DNA of 64,000 nt from the NCBI GenBank assembly GCA_000431835.1, contig HF987947.1, forward strand, positions 1-64,000. Reading direction: 5' to 3'. Both the position numbers and the translations under genes were made by a program. This DNA is from Succinatimonas sp. CAG:777 (GTDB lineage: Bacteria; Pseudomonadota; Gammaproteobacteria; Enterobacterales; Succinivibrionaceae). A model generated the notes under the pieces. That model was not told the DNA's origin, did not search any database, and saw only the letters and a list, made by a program, of their open reading frames with translations. Shown here piece after piece: positions 1 to 8,933 of this stretch; position 1 is the first letter of the stretch; every line of letters begins with the position of its first letter.

Positions 1-650
1 TCGCTATCTAAAGTTAAATCTGTAAGATGATTAAATGCAGAGAATATTGAGGTATGTGAGTAATAAGTTACACCTGTGATAAAGATAAAACGGAATTTTA
101 CTTGAAATGATTTAACTGTCATATAGAAGTTAAATAAGATCTTACGTCTATCTTCAAACTCACTGCTATCATTTAAGACAGCTGTTAAGGGTGCATCATA
201 TTCATCTACTAGCAGTACAACAGCTCTCTCATCTTCATTTTCAATAGACTTCTCAAGTAGTTTGGCTGGAAAGTCTACTTTTTCTTTTGTAGGTTCAATT
301 CCTGCTCTTTGTAAAGAAAACCTCAAGCTGTCCATAAAATCTTTATTAAATGAACCATTAGAAGGTGTTTCTTTAAATAAGGAGAAATCTAAATGAAGTA
401 CTTTATAAGTTTTGTCTTTCCATAAAGGTTCAATAACTAAACCTTTAAATTTCTCTATACCATGAGCAAAGAGCTCATGTAAGGTATTGATAAGAGTTGA
501 CTTACCAAAGCGTCTTGGGCGAGAAATGAAAAATGGACCTTTTTTAGATGCAAACTGATTGATAATTGCTGTTTTATCAACATAAATACAATTATTGTCA
601 ATTAACTCTCCAAAATCTGTGGTATCTGGAAGTTGCTTTGTAAATTCCAT
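1..650 (-). CDS. AAA-ATPase-like domain protein (partial, C-terminus cut off by window edge)
   Basis: The gene reads from an ATG at 650 leftwards off the window, giving about 216 residues without a stop. Near residue 45 there is a P-loop, RPRRFGKST, and near residue 155 a Walker B-like VVLLVDEYDAPL. An early YVDKT segment precedes the P-loop. This order (YVDKT, RPRRFGKS, DEYD) is typical of the AAA-ATPase-like family (PF09820) that usually carries a C-terminal PD-(D/E)XK nuclease-like domain (DUF1703), which would lie outside the window. These genes are common and often multi-copy in anaerobic gut bacteria; their role is not established. A GGACAAC sequence just upstream could serve as ribosome-binding site. 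Family call is firm; function unknown. Confidence 0.85.
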   Translation of the reverse strand, partial: MEFTKQLPDTTDFGELIDNNCIYVDKTAIINQFASKKGPFFISRPRRFGKSTLINTLHELFAHGIEKFKGLVIEPLWKDKTYKVLHLDFSLFKETPSNGSFNKDFMDSLRFSLQRAGIEPTKEKVDFPAKLLEKSIENEDERAVVLLVDEYDAPLTAVLNDSSEFEDRRKILFNFYMTVKSFQVKFRFIFITGVTYYSHTSIFSAFNHLTDLTLDS

Positions 651-761
651 TTTGTTGTCCTAAAAAAGCTCTTTCTTAGTATAAGTATATCATCAGTGAT
701 AGTTTAATTTTTTAACGGAATAACTAAGGATTGAAGATAAGTAAGTTATTGGATGGAAATT

Positions 762-787
762 AAGCTCAGGAAAGAACTCCTGAGCTT
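762..787 (-). terminator. Hairpin terminator after rpiA
   Basis: A perfect 10-bp inverted repeat, AAGCTCAGGA / TCCTGAGCTT with a 6-nt loop, lies 20 nt past the rpiA stop. The T-tract after it on the minus strand is weak, so it may stop transcription incompletely. Confidence 0.65.
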
Positions 788-807
788 GAAATGAAGAGTT
801 TAAAAGA

Positions 808-1470
808 TTAGTTTCTCTTTAAAACTTTTACGCCTTCTTCAGTTGCGTAAAGAACGATATCTGCACCTTTAGAAGCAAATAAACCTACGGTTACAACACC
901 TGGGATCTGGTTAATTTTCTGCTCTAGAGCTACTGGATCAGTAATATGCAGACCATGAACATCTAAGATCTCACAACCATTATCGGTAATGCAGTCTTTA
1001 CGTAATACAGGATCACCACCAAAGGTACGTAAGGTACGAGCTACCTGCTCTCGAGCCATTGGGATCACTTCAACTGGTAATGGGAATTTACCTAAGCACT
1101 CAACTAGCTTTGATTTATCTACGATACAGATAAACTTTGATGCCATTGAAGTTAAGATCTTCTCACGGGTTAAACAAGCGCCACCACCTTTAATCATATT
1201 AAAGTTAGGATCAACTTCATCAGCGCCGTCGATATAAACCTCATAAGGCTCTGTCTTATTAGGATCAACAACTTTAACACCGATCTTGGTTAATGCTTCT
1301 GTGGTCTTGTTTGAAGAGCTTACAGCGGCTGCAACAGGAACTTTATTAAGACCAATCTGCTCAATAAACTTCATTACAGTAGAACCACTGCCTACACCTA
1401 AAACAGCATTCTTTGGAATATATTCTAAAGCTGCCTTAGCAACCATTACCTTTAATTCATCCTGTGTCAT
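808..1470 (-). CDS. rpiA: Ribose-5-phosphate isomerase A
   Basis: This 220-residue protein interconverts ribose 5-phosphate and ribulose 5-phosphate in the non-oxidative pentose phosphate pathway (cytosol). The sequence follows E. coli RpiA from MTQDEL onward. It has the GVGSGST phosphate-binding loop near residue 26, the VDGADE-type IDGADEVD motif, the KGGGACLTREK loop with the catalytic lysine, and KFPLPVEVIP. I chose the ATG at 1470 because GAGGT sits six bases upstream and the protein then begins exactly where E. coli RpiA does. An upstream in-frame TTG would add twelve unconserved residues. It lies 13 nt downstream of tyrS and is probably co-transcribed with it. Confidence 0.97.
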   Translation of the reverse strand: MTQDELKVMVAKAALEYIPKNAVLGVGSGSTVMKFIEQIGLNKVPVAAAVSSSNKTTEALTKIGVKVVDPNKTEPYEVYIDGADEVDPNFNMIKGGGACLTREKILTSMASKFICIVDKSKLVECLGKFPLPVEVIPMAREQVARTLRTFGGDPVLRKDCITDNGCEILDVHGLHITDPVALEQKINQIPGVVTVGLFASKGADIVLYATEEGVKVLKRN

Positions 1471-1483
1471 TTGCATACCTCGA

Positions 1484-2671
1484 TTAAGCAACAGTAACCT
1501 TTGCAAAGCGACGCTTACCTACCTGCCAAATAGCAGTTCCCTTCTCTACAGGAGCGCCCTTGTCGGTAATCACCTTACCATCACACTTAACAGCAGACTG
1601 CTTAATCATTCTCATAGCATCTGATGTTGAAGCGCATAAACCTGCGTCCTTTAATAGATTTGGAATTGTAGTTGAAGTTACAGTAACCTCAGGGATGTCA
1701 TCAGGTAATGCACCTTTAGCAAACTGAGACTTAAAGCCTTCAACAGCAGCATTAGCTGCATCTTCACCATGGTAGCGAGCTACAATTTCACGACCTAATT
1801 CAATCTTAGCATCACGTGGATTCATTTCACCACTGTTGCATTTGTCGTGAACAGCCTTGATTTCATCAATATTCTTGAATGACAGAAGATCATAGTATGA
1901 CCACATCAGATCATCTGAAATAGACATAATCTTACCGAACATCTCTTTAGGTGCTTCGGTTACACCGATATAGTTGTGCTTAGACTTTGACATCTTAACT
2001 ACGCCATCTAAACCAACTAACAGAGGCATCATCAGTACACACTGTGGCTCCATGCCGGCATCTTTTTGCAACTCACGGCCCATCAATAAGTTAAACTTCT
2101 GATCGGTACCACCTAACTCAACATCTGCTTTAATAGCTACAGAGTCATAGCCCTGGAATAATGGATATAAAAACTCATGAATAGCAATAGGCTGCTTTGA
2201 AGCAAAACGCTTTGAGAAATCATCTCGCTCTAACATACGAGCTACGGTTAGTTTTGAAGCTAACTTAATGGTACCTGCAGCACCTAATTTCTCACACCAC
2301 TCGCTGTTGTAGCGGATCTCTGTTAAATCTTTATCTAAGATCTTAAAAGCCTGTTCAGCATAGGTCTTAGCATTTTCAATGATCTGCTCACGAGGTAACT
2401 CAGGACGGGTTGAGTTCTTTCCAGAAGGATCACCAATTGATGCTGTAAAGTCACCAATGATTAAAACGATCTTGTGACCTAACTTTTGGAAGGTTCTGAG
2501 CTTATTTAAGATCACAGTGTGACCTAAATGGATGTCAGGAGCGGTAGGATCCATACCCAGTTTAATAGTTAACTGACGACCTGATTCAAGTTTTTTCTTT
2601 AATTCGTCTAATGGAATAATTTCTTCTGCACCACGAGCAATTTCACGTAATGCGTTCTCGATATCTGACAT
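1484..2671 (-). CDS. tyrS: Tyrosine--tRNA ligase
   Basis: Charges tRNA-Tyr with tyrosine. At 395 residues it has the class I synthetase signatures: a HIGH-like HLGH near residue 48, the GDFTASIGDPSG loop, GGTDQKFN in the tyrosine pocket, and KMSKSKHN near residue 230. A C-terminal S4-type RNA-binding domain ends with WQVGKRRFAKV. The length and KMSKS form resemble the shorter TyrZ-like bacterial subgroup rather than the 424-residue E. coli TyrS; this subgroup call is from memory. It is divergent from anmK, as in E. coli where anmK is also close to tyrS, and is followed closely by rpiA. Confidence 0.96.
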   Translation of the reverse strand: MSDIENALREIARGAEEIIPLDELKKKLESGRQLTIKLGMDPTAPDIHLGHTVILNKLRTFQKLGHKIVLIIGDFTASIGDPSGKNSTRPELPREQIIENAKTYAEQAFKILDKDLTEIRYNSEWCEKLGAAGTIKLASKLTVARMLERDDFSKRFASKQPIAIHEFLYPLFQGYDSVAIKADVELGGTDQKFNLLMGRELQKDAGMEPQCVLMMPLLVGLDGVVKMSKSKHNYIGVTEAPKEMFGKIMSISDDLMWSYYDLLSFKNIDEIKAVHDKCNSGEMNPRDAKIELGREIVARYHGEDAANAAVEGFKSQFAKGALPDDIPEVTVTSTTIPNLLKDAGLCASTSDAMRMIKQSAVKCDGKVITDKGAPVEKGTAIWQVGKRRFAKVTVA

Positions 2672-2784
2672 CTGACTAATATCCTAAATTTATGAATTTC
2701 AAAAACAGACAATTATTCCTTTATTTTATATTAAAATGACTTCTAACTCCATTTAATCTTGTTTTCAGTTAAAAAAGGACCTTT

Positions 2785-3972
2785 ATGTCAGAGTACTATA
2801 TAGGACTGATGTCAGGCACCAGTGTCGACGGCATCGATGCTGTTTTAGTTGATTTTGGAAAAGAAGAATCCTCTGCCTCACTAAATGAGCAGAAATCTTC
2901 AAACTCTCAATACAACGTTAAAAGTAGGATTGTAGACTCTATAAGTATAGATTTTGATGAAGAGCTAAAACAGTTGCTGCACAGTCTCTGCACAGGTACA
3001 GACAATGAAATTGAAAAAGCGGGAGTTGCAAGAGTAAAGCTTGCTGAATATGAAGCAAAAGCTGTTAATGAGCTTATAAAGAAAGCCGGTATTAAAAAGG
3101 ATGATGTAGTAGCTGTAGGCTGTCACGGTCAGACTGTAAGACACCGTCCAGAAAAAGGATTTTCAATTCAGTTAGATGACGGACCTAGAGTTGCTGCTCT
3201 CACAGGAATTGATGTTATCAATAACTTTAGAGCTGCCGATATTGCTAACGGTGGTAATGGAGCTCCGCTTACCCAGGCTTTCCACAGAATTCAGTTTTCA
3301 TCAGCGGACAAAGTATCCATGGTGCTAAATTTAGGCGGGATTGCGAATCTTACTGTTATTGATAAAGATGCAGAGCACTCTATCCTAGATGCATTTGATA
3401 CGGGACCTGCTAATACCCTTATTGACTCAGCCACAAGATTATTATTAAAAATGCCTTTTGATAAGGATGGAGAAATTGCAAGATCTGGTAAAGTCATCCC
3501 TGCTTTACTTGCTAAATATCTATCTGAACCATATTTACAGTTGCCACCTCCAAAATCAACTGGTCGAGAAACTTTTAATCCTGAGTTCATCGCCGAAGAA
3601 TTACTGCTTGCAACACAAGATAAGTCTTTTATTCCTGATTTAATTGCAACCTTGACGGAATTTACTGTGGTAGCCTCTGTAAATGCGATAAGACAGAGCC
3701 TATTTAAATACAAAATTGATTCTGCTCGCCTGATCTTATGTGGCGGTGGCGCTTATAACTCTCTAATTGTGCAGAGATTTACAAAGTTACTGGAAAGACA
3801 ACATGTAGAGGTCGTTTGTGCTGACAAGCTAGGGGTAAACTCAAAACTTATTGAAGCACATGCCTTTGCTTTCTTTGCTTATATGTTCTGTCATAGAAAA
3901 CCTTTAGAGTTAGGTAAGAGCACTGGAGCTTTAAGACCATCTATTCTTGGATGTCTTAATCCTAGTGCTTAA
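2785..3972 (+). CDS. anmK: Anhydro-N-acetylmuramic acid kinase
   Basis: Phosphorylates and opens 1,6-anhydro-MurNAc, a peptidoglycan recycling product, to MurNAc-6-phosphate. The 395-residue protein begins with the AnmK signature GLMSGTSVDGID. It carries a VGCHGQTVRH motif near residue 112, the NLGGIANLT ATP-binding segment and FDTGPANTLID near residue 195, and CGGGAYN near residue 317. AAGGA lies just upstream of the ATG. An insertion rich in Ser, Asn and Gln around residues 30-48 is slightly unusual for the family. A MurNAc-6-P etherase gene (murQ) is not in this window. Confidence 0.95.
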   Translation: MSEYYIGLMSGTSVDGIDAVLVDFGKEESSASLNEQKSSNSQYNVKSRIVDSISIDFDEELKQLLHSLCTGTDNEIEKAGVARVKLAEYEAKAVNELIKKAGIKKDDVVAVGCHGQTVRHRPEKGFSIQLDDGPRVAALTGIDVINNFRAADIANGGNGAPLTQAFHRIQFSSADKVSMVLNLGGIANLTVIDKDAEHSILDAFDTGPANTLIDSATRLLLKMPFDKDGEIARSGKVIPALLAKYLSEPYLQLPPPKSTGRETFNPEFIAEELLLATQDKSFIPDLIATLTEFTVVASVNAIRQSLFKYKIDSARLILCGGGAYNSLIVQRFTKLLERQHVEVVCADKLGVNSKLIEAHAFAFFAYMFCHRKPLELGKSTGALRPSILGCLNPSA

Positions 3973-4020
3973 AGAATTGGCATACATCTGACACGATTAG
4001 GTATGTTTTGATAATTAAAT

Positions 4021-4053
4021 CTAGGTAACATAAGCTAGGCTTTTGTTTCCTAG
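4021..4053 (+). terminator. Long imperfect hairpin after anmK
   Basis: A 15-bp stem with two mismatches and a 3-nt loop (TAG) sits about 50 nt past anmK and 60 nt before the next gene. No T-tract follows, so it may be a weak terminator, an mRNA 3' end stabiliser or an attenuator. Confidence 0.45.
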
Positions 4054-4111
4054 TTAAAGATATTTTGGTAACGTTGTTGATGACGTTTTAACTATTAATA
4101 CTGATTTAATT

Positions 4112-5247
4112 ATGTTAGCTTTTTTAATTTATCCTTTTGTTCAAGCATTTTTAATTATTCTGTTCTTTGTCTTACCTTTAAAGAAACTGTCAAAGACTGT
4201 AAGAATTATTCTGGCACTGCTCTTTGGTATTGGTTCACTTAAGATCTATTTCTACCTATTTACAGGTGGAACTTTTATGGATCCTAAACTTACAAGATAT
4301 CCTGCAATCATCTCTGACAGCATCTATTTTTCAGCAATCTTTTTATGTATTCTAACCTTACTTAGAATGATGCTAAACGGTATCTTTAAGCTTGTTCGTT
4401 TGAACATTCATCGTTACTTAATTCCAGCTTTTTCTACAAGGTATGCTGTAGTTATGCTGGTTATTGCCTGTTTTTTAGGAATTACAGGTGTCATAAATGG
4501 CTTTGCTCCACCTGAGGATATTACATACAATATCAAAATCAACAATCTGCCAAAAGAAGCTCAAGGATTTAAGCTTATTCATTTGGCTGATTTACACATC
4601 AGTGCTCCTACAACAGAATCTGAGATTGAGGATATTGTCAAAAGAACTAATGCTGAAGATCCTGATTTAATCGTAATCACCGGTGATTTTATTGATGGTG
4701 ATATTGCCTATCTTGACCATATGACCAAGATCTTATTTAAGCTTAAAGCTAAATATGGGATCTATGCTGTCTCTGGCAACCATGAGTTCTATTCAGGCTA
4801 TACCGAGTGGTTAAATTACTTTTCACGTGGTGGCATCAAGTTTTTAGAAAATGATGGAACCGTAATTACTGATGACAATGGAGCCCCACTTTTAAATCTC
4901 TGCGGTCTTATTGATCTGTCAGCCCCCGCTATGGTTTTGCCTCACCTGATATCAAAAAAGTTATAGAGGACATAAATTCTTCTGTTCCTACAGTATTTCT
5001 AATTCATCAGCCTAAAATTGCTCTAAAGTTAAAAGAGAGATCAGCACTTACCCTTGCAGGTCACACCCATGGAGGTTTAATGCCTGGCTTAAAACAGATT
5101 GTAGCAGCAGCTAACGGCGGTCTTGTCAGTGGCTATTACAGGCTTGATAACGAGCAGGTTATCGTAACTAACGGTACTCGTATTTGGGCAGGTGTTCCTT
5201 TAAGATTAAATACACCATCACAGCTGATTAAAATTGTCCTGAATTAA
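4112..5247 (+). pseudogene. Membrane-anchored metallophosphoesterase, interrupted by a single frameshift in a C-tract
   Basis: The first frame (4112-4966) encodes about four membrane segments and then a calcineurin-like phosphoesterase core: HLADLHIS, VITGDFIDGD and VSGNHEFY, the metal-binding motifs. It then stops after an unrelated tail. The second frame picks up at about 4927 and runs to 5247 with the missing LAGHTHGG motif and the C-terminal NGTRIWAGVPLRL segment typical of YkuE-like enzymes. The switch lies at a run of five C at 4923-4927; adding one C restores a continuous protein of about 378 residues. No good ribosome-binding site precedes 4112. It could be a true pseudogene, a phase-variable gene or a sequencing error. 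Confidence 0.8.
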
Positions 5248-5272
5248 GAATTTTCTAAAGGCACAAACGTAA

Positions 5273-5773
5273 ATGATGTACACATCTCACTACTTATCAC
5301 CTGTTGGCGATTTAACTATGACAGGAACTGAGAGTAACTTGACTGCCCTTTATTTTTCATCTCAAAAACACATTCCTGTTGTACTTGATGATCTCATCGA
5401 ACGTGAAACAGAAGTATTTACAAAGACTAAACTGTATCTAGATAGTTACTTTGAAGGGAAAAGGCCGTCACTGTTACCTAAGATAGAAATTCATACCACA
5501 CCTTTTAGACATAATGTTTATGAGATCCTGTCTACTATAGGTTACGGTAAGACATTAACCTATGGAGATATTGCGAAAAATCTTATAAATAAGTACAAAT
5601 TAAAAGCCATGTCAGCTCAAGCTGTGGGTAATGCTGTAGGCCATAATCCTATATGTATCATTATCCCCTGTCATAGAGTACTAGGTAAAGACGGTGCGCT
5701 TACTGGCTTTGCAGGAGGTCTTGAAGCTAAGAAAAAATTACTGTCTTTAGAAGGAATTGTCTTTAAAGAGTAA
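5273..5773 (+). CDS. ogt: Methylated-DNA--protein-cysteine methyltransferase
   Basis: Removes alkyl groups from O6-alkylguanine in DNA by transfer to its own cysteine. The 166-residue protein carries the active-site motif IIPCHRVLGKDG near residue 135 with the acceptor cysteine. It also has the helix-turn-helix/arginine-finger region AQAVGNAVGHNPI and the C-terminal GFAGGLEAKKKLL. Length and lack of an Ada DNA-binding domain fit a stand-alone Ogt. The start ATGATG is tandem; I took the first, 11 nt after AAAGG. It lies 25 nt after the broken metallophosphoesterase gene and may be co-transcribed with it. Confidence 0.93.
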   Translation: MMYTSHYLSPVGDLTMTGTESNLTALYFSSQKHIPVVLDDLIERETEVFTKTKLYLDSYFEGKRPSLLPKIEIHTTPFRHNVYEILSTIGYGKTLTYGDIAKNLINKYKLKAMSAQAVGNAVGHNPICIIIPCHRVLGKDGALTGFAGGLEAKKKLLSLEGIVFKE

Positions 5774-5928
5774 TTTTTCTTTATGGTAGATCTATCTTTT
5801 ACTGATAGATAAAATTGTCTCTTTGCATTTAAAAACTTGCAGATACTTGTTAATATTTAATGTAATATGTCTGATGTCATTCTTCACTTGGTATGACTTT
5901 TTATACAGGTAATTATCTAGGATCATTG

Positions 5929-6948
5929 ATGCAAACTACACCTCATATCGGACTTGAAACCGAGTCTATTGTTATCTTTTCTCTTCTTGCTATTGCAGGT
6001 CTTTTAATCGACTTATTTGCTCACCGTGCAGACAAACCTATCTCGGTTAAAGCTGCAGCCATGTGGTCAATATTTTGGATTGCTGTAGGAAGTTTATTTG
6101 GAGCTTTCTTGTGGTATCACTTTTCAAAAGAAGTGGCTTCTTTGTATTTTGCTGGCTACGCTTTTGAAATGGCAATTTCTGTAGATAACCTTTTTGCCAT
6201 CATGGCCGTATTCTCATGGTTTGGAATTTCATCAGGTTATACCCACAGAGTTTTATACTGGGGAGTTTTAGGCGCTGTTGTTTTCAGACTCATCTTTGTT
6301 TTAATTGGAACAGAGCTCTTCTCATTAGGAGCTTATGTGGAGATTATCTTCGCAATTATGGTTGCTTTATCTGCAATCTTAATGATGAAGAAAAAAGAGA
6401 ACACTGGCATTTCTGACTTTTCAAATCACCCTGCCTATAAGTTCGTTAAGTTCTTTGTTCCTCTATACCCAAAGTTAGTCGGTCATAATTTCTTTGTTTC
6501 AAACTCTCATGTTCAGGAAGAGCTCAAAAAAGATGAGAATAAGCATATTGTGTTAAAGAGAAAGGGGCTTGTTTATGCAACGCCTTTGTTCTTATGCTTA
6601 GCTATTGTTGAGACCTCTGATGTGATGTTTGCTTTTGACTCAGTACCTGCTGTGATTGCTGTATCTAAAGATCCATTCATTGTGTATTCTTGTATGATTT
6701 TTGCTATCTTAGGATTACGTTCAATGTACTTTATCCTAGATGCTTTAAAGAATGCCTTAGCATATCTAGAAAAAGCTGTAATTGTGCTACTGTTCTTTGT
6801 AGCTTTCAAACTGGCAGCAGCTGCTTCTTTACACTTAACTGGTTACGGTCTTGATATAGATGTATATACGTCTCTGATTGTGATTGTTGTTACACTTTCT
6901 GTAGGTATTGTTGCCAGTCTCCTGTTTGCTCCTAAAAAAGACAAATAA
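5929..6948 (+). CDS. TerC/Alx-family integral membrane protein
   Basis: A 339-residue polytopic inner-membrane protein with about nine hydrophobic segments. It carries the TerC family acidic motifs within membrane helices: FEMAISVDNLFAIM near residue 80 and VETSDVMFAFDSVPAV near residue 225. E. coli Alx and related proteins are linked to metal (manganese) export and pH response. The exact substrate cannot be read from sequence. I prefer the ATG at 5929 because AGGA lies six bases upstream and the N-terminus then matches Alx length; an in-frame ATG at 5893 has no ribosome-binding site. I saw no convincing yybP-ykoY riboswitch upstream. Confidence 0.85.
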   Translation: MQTTPHIGLETESIVIFSLLAIAGLLIDLFAHRADKPISVKAAAMWSIFWIAVGSLFGAFLWYHFSKEVASLYFAGYAFEMAISVDNLFAIMAVFSWFGISSGYTHRVLYWGVLGAVVFRLIFVLIGTELFSLGAYVEIIFAIMVALSAILMMKKKENTGISDFSNHPAYKFVKFFVPLYPKLVGHNFFVSNSHVQEELKKDENKHIVLKRKGLVYATPLFLCLAIVETSDVMFAFDSVPAVIAVSKDPFIVYSCMIFAILGLRSMYFILDALKNALAYLEKAVIVLLFFVAFKLAAAASLHLTGYGLDIDVYTSLIVIVVTLSVGIVASLLFAPKKDK

Positions 6949-6955
6949 TCATATA

Positions 6956-6977
6956 GCTCGGTCGATGCAGACCGAGC
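6956..6977 (+). terminator. Hairpin terminator after the TerC-family gene
   Basis: Perfect 8-bp GC-rich stem GCTCGGTC / GACCGAGC with a 6-nt loop, starting 7 nt after the stop codon. A pyrimidine-rich stretch follows within 20 nt. Confidence 0.75.
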
Positions 6978-7144
6978 CTGTATTACAGACACTTTCTTTT
7001 AAACTATTTATTTTATTAAACAAACTATATTCAGATCATTGTCATTTTTTCAAAATTTACCTACCTATCGTTTTTACATACTGTTACAATCGTTCTATGG
7101 TAGAGACTATTTTGTTAGCTCTGTTGACTTTTACTAATAAGATT

Positions 7145-7158
7145 AAGCCTATAGGCTT
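7145..7158. promoter_or_regulatory. Perfect 14-bp palindrome upstream of the alpha-galactosidase gene
   Basis: AAGCCTATAGGCTT is identical on both strands and ends 37 nt before the start codon at 7196. Its size and position suit an operator for a dimeric regulator of sugar use. No regulator gene is adjacent, so this is inference. Confidence 0.35.
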
Positions 7159-7195
7159 TGCCCATATATATTCATCACAAATAAGGATTTTCATA

Positions 7196-8875
7196 ATGTC
7201 TGATAACTATCTTTTGAAGATCTTAAAAGATTCATCAAACAACTGTAGTTTTTCAATTATCAATAAAGGTAAAAATGAGTATCTTATAAGAAAACTTGTA
7301 ACCACCTATGACTTTACAGGCAGTCTTCACCTGTTCTCAGGAAAGGTAGCAGACCCTGAAGACAAACTTTATGCTGAAGGTTTCCAGATGCTCTCTCAGA
7401 CTGGAGGTACTTTTAAAAATATAGAAAACATCGGTCGTTGCCCAGACGATGAACCTCCTTACAGTCATAAAAATAGAAATCCAGAATACAAAGAAGCTTA
7501 TAACTTTATAATCTTCAAGCACGATGGTTTATGGCATCTATTAGGCTTTACCTCCTGTGAACATTACACTGGTCTTTTTAAGATCTTCAGAGATGGAAGC
7601 TTACAGATAGATCTTTTAACTGAAGGTAAAGAGTTTAAATGTGGTGATGTAATTGAATCTGAGTACTTCACCATTTTAGAAGGAACGAATAAGGCTCAAG
7701 TCTTAAAAGAATTTGCATCTCTTATCAATACTCACCACACACCATTAAAGTTTGACCATACTCCTACAGGCTGGTGCTCATGGTACTGCTATTATGCAAA
7801 TTTAACCGAGCATGCTGTTTATACCAATCTTGATGAGATGAAAGAGCATGATAATCTTGAGTATGTGCAGTTAGATGATGGCTATCAGACACATATGGGT
7901 GACTGGCTTAACTTTACTGATAAATTCCCATCAGGATTTGAAAGAGTTGTATCTGATATTTTAAAAGCAGGTAAGAAGCCTGCCTTGTGGTTAGCTCCAT
8001 TTATTGCAAGCGAGAATTCAGAACTGTTTAAACAGCACCCTGACTGGTTTGCTACAGCACTAGATGGAAATTTGGTATCAGCAGATAAGATAACCTACGG
8101 AGGCTGGAGAGATTTAAACTGGTATCCACTGGACTTTTCTAAAGCAGAGGCTGTTGCCTATATTCAGAATGTCTTTAGCTATTTCCATGACAAACTCAAT
8201 ATAAAATACTTCAAATTAGATGCCTGTTACTGGGGCGCTATCAATGGCTACAAGTTTGCATCAGGAAACTCAAGGATAGACAATTACCGCGAAGGCTTAA
8301 AAGCAATTCTATCTGTTGTAGGAAAAGACAGCTTTGTACTAGGTTGCAATGCCCCTATCTGGCCTAGCTTAGGTTTAGTTCATGCAATGCGAGTAAGTGA
8401 TGATATCCAAAGAACAAGATTCTGGATTGAGCATGATGCCAAAGAGACCTTCTCAAGACAATGGATGAACAGAGAGTTATGGATTAACGATCCTGATTGC
8501 CTGTGTCTTAGAAACTTTGAAAATCAGATTGCAGCTGAAGAGGACTTTAACTTCCACTTATGCGCAATTTTAGTTTCAGGTGGCGTACTGATGTTAGGAG
8601 ACTCTTTAAAAGAGCTTGAACCAAAAGATTTTAACCGAATTGATAAAATCATCGAAGTTCAAAAATGGGATAAGAGCATCACTTATGATGATGACTTTAC
8701 TCATTTTGTAATTAAGGACAACAACTCTTCACGTAAAATAGATGTTTTCTTTAACTGGATCAATCAACCAATTTCGGTTAAAGCAAACGGTAATGATCTG
8801 TTTACAGACTTACCTCTTGATGAGAAAGAAATTACCATAGCACCATTTAGCGCTAAAGCAGTACTTTCTGAATAA
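7196..8875 (+). CDS. Alpha-galactosidase, glycoside hydrolase family 36
   Basis: Hydrolyses terminal alpha-galactosides such as melibiose or raffinose-type sugars. The 559-residue protein has the GH36 barrel with TGWCSWYCYY and VQLDDGYQ near residues 190-220, the GDWL motif, KPALWLAPFIA, the nucleophile segment YFKLDACYWG near residue 343, and the acid/base segment MRVSDDIQ near residue 400. There is no signal peptide, so it is probably cytoplasmic and would need an unseen sugar transporter. It is shorter than the 700-residue enzymes and lacks much of their N-terminal domain. The start is set by AAGGA eight bases before the ATG; the open frame runs further upstream into the previous gene, but that part has no family similarity. 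Confidence 0.9.
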   Translation: MSDNYLLKILKDSSNNCSFSIINKGKNEYLIRKLVTTYDFTGSLHLFSGKVADPEDKLYAEGFQMLSQTGGTFKNIENIGRCPDDEPPYSHKNRNPEYKEAYNFIIFKHDGLWHLLGFTSCEHYTGLFKIFRDGSLQIDLLTEGKEFKCGDVIESEYFTILEGTNKAQVLKEFASLINTHHTPLKFDHTPTGWCSWYCYYANLTEHAVYTNLDEMKEHDNLEYVQLDDGYQTHMGDWLNFTDKFPSGFERVVSDILKAGKKPALWLAPFIASENSELFKQHPDWFATALDGNLVSADKITYGGWRDLNWYPLDFSKAEAVAYIQNVFSYFHDKLNIKYFKLDACYWGAINGYKFASGNSRIDNYREGLKAILSVVGKDSFVLGCNAPIWPSLGLVHAMRVSDDIQRTRFWIEHDAKETFSRQWMNRELWINDPDCLCLRNFENQIAAEEDFNFHLCAILVSGGVLMLGDSLKELEPKDFNRIDKIIEVQKWDKSITYDDDFTHFVIKDNNSSRKIDVFFNWINQPISVKANGNDLFTDLPLDEKEITIAPFSAKAVLSE

Positions 8876-8877
8876 CT

Positions 8878-8933
8878 TACACTTTTGAGTGTATCAGAGC
8901 CTAAACACCTTCTTTAGTGTTCCAGGCTCTGAT
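8878..8933. terminator. Two hairpins between convergent GH36 and queE genes
   Basis: TACACT/AGTGTA with a 4-nt loop is followed by a perfect 10-bp stem ATCAGAGCCT / AGGCTCTGAT with an inner ACAC/GTGT pair. The second stem overlaps the 3' end of queE. They probably end transcription from the plus-strand gene. Confidence 0.55.

Noticed and set aside
1471..1506. Longer rpiA start at TTG 1506
   Set aside because: The extra residues are not conserved and the ribosome site points to ATG 1470.
5774..5928. yybP-ykoY manganese riboswitch upstream of the TerC-family gene
   Set aside because: Only a short ATCTATC/GATAGAT stem is present; I could not find the conserved loops of that riboswitch.
6908..7195. 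Upstream extension of the alpha-galactosidase reading frame, overlapping the TerC-family gene
   Set aside because: It has no family similarity, would cross a terminator hairpin, and the ATG at 7196 has a good ribosome-binding site.
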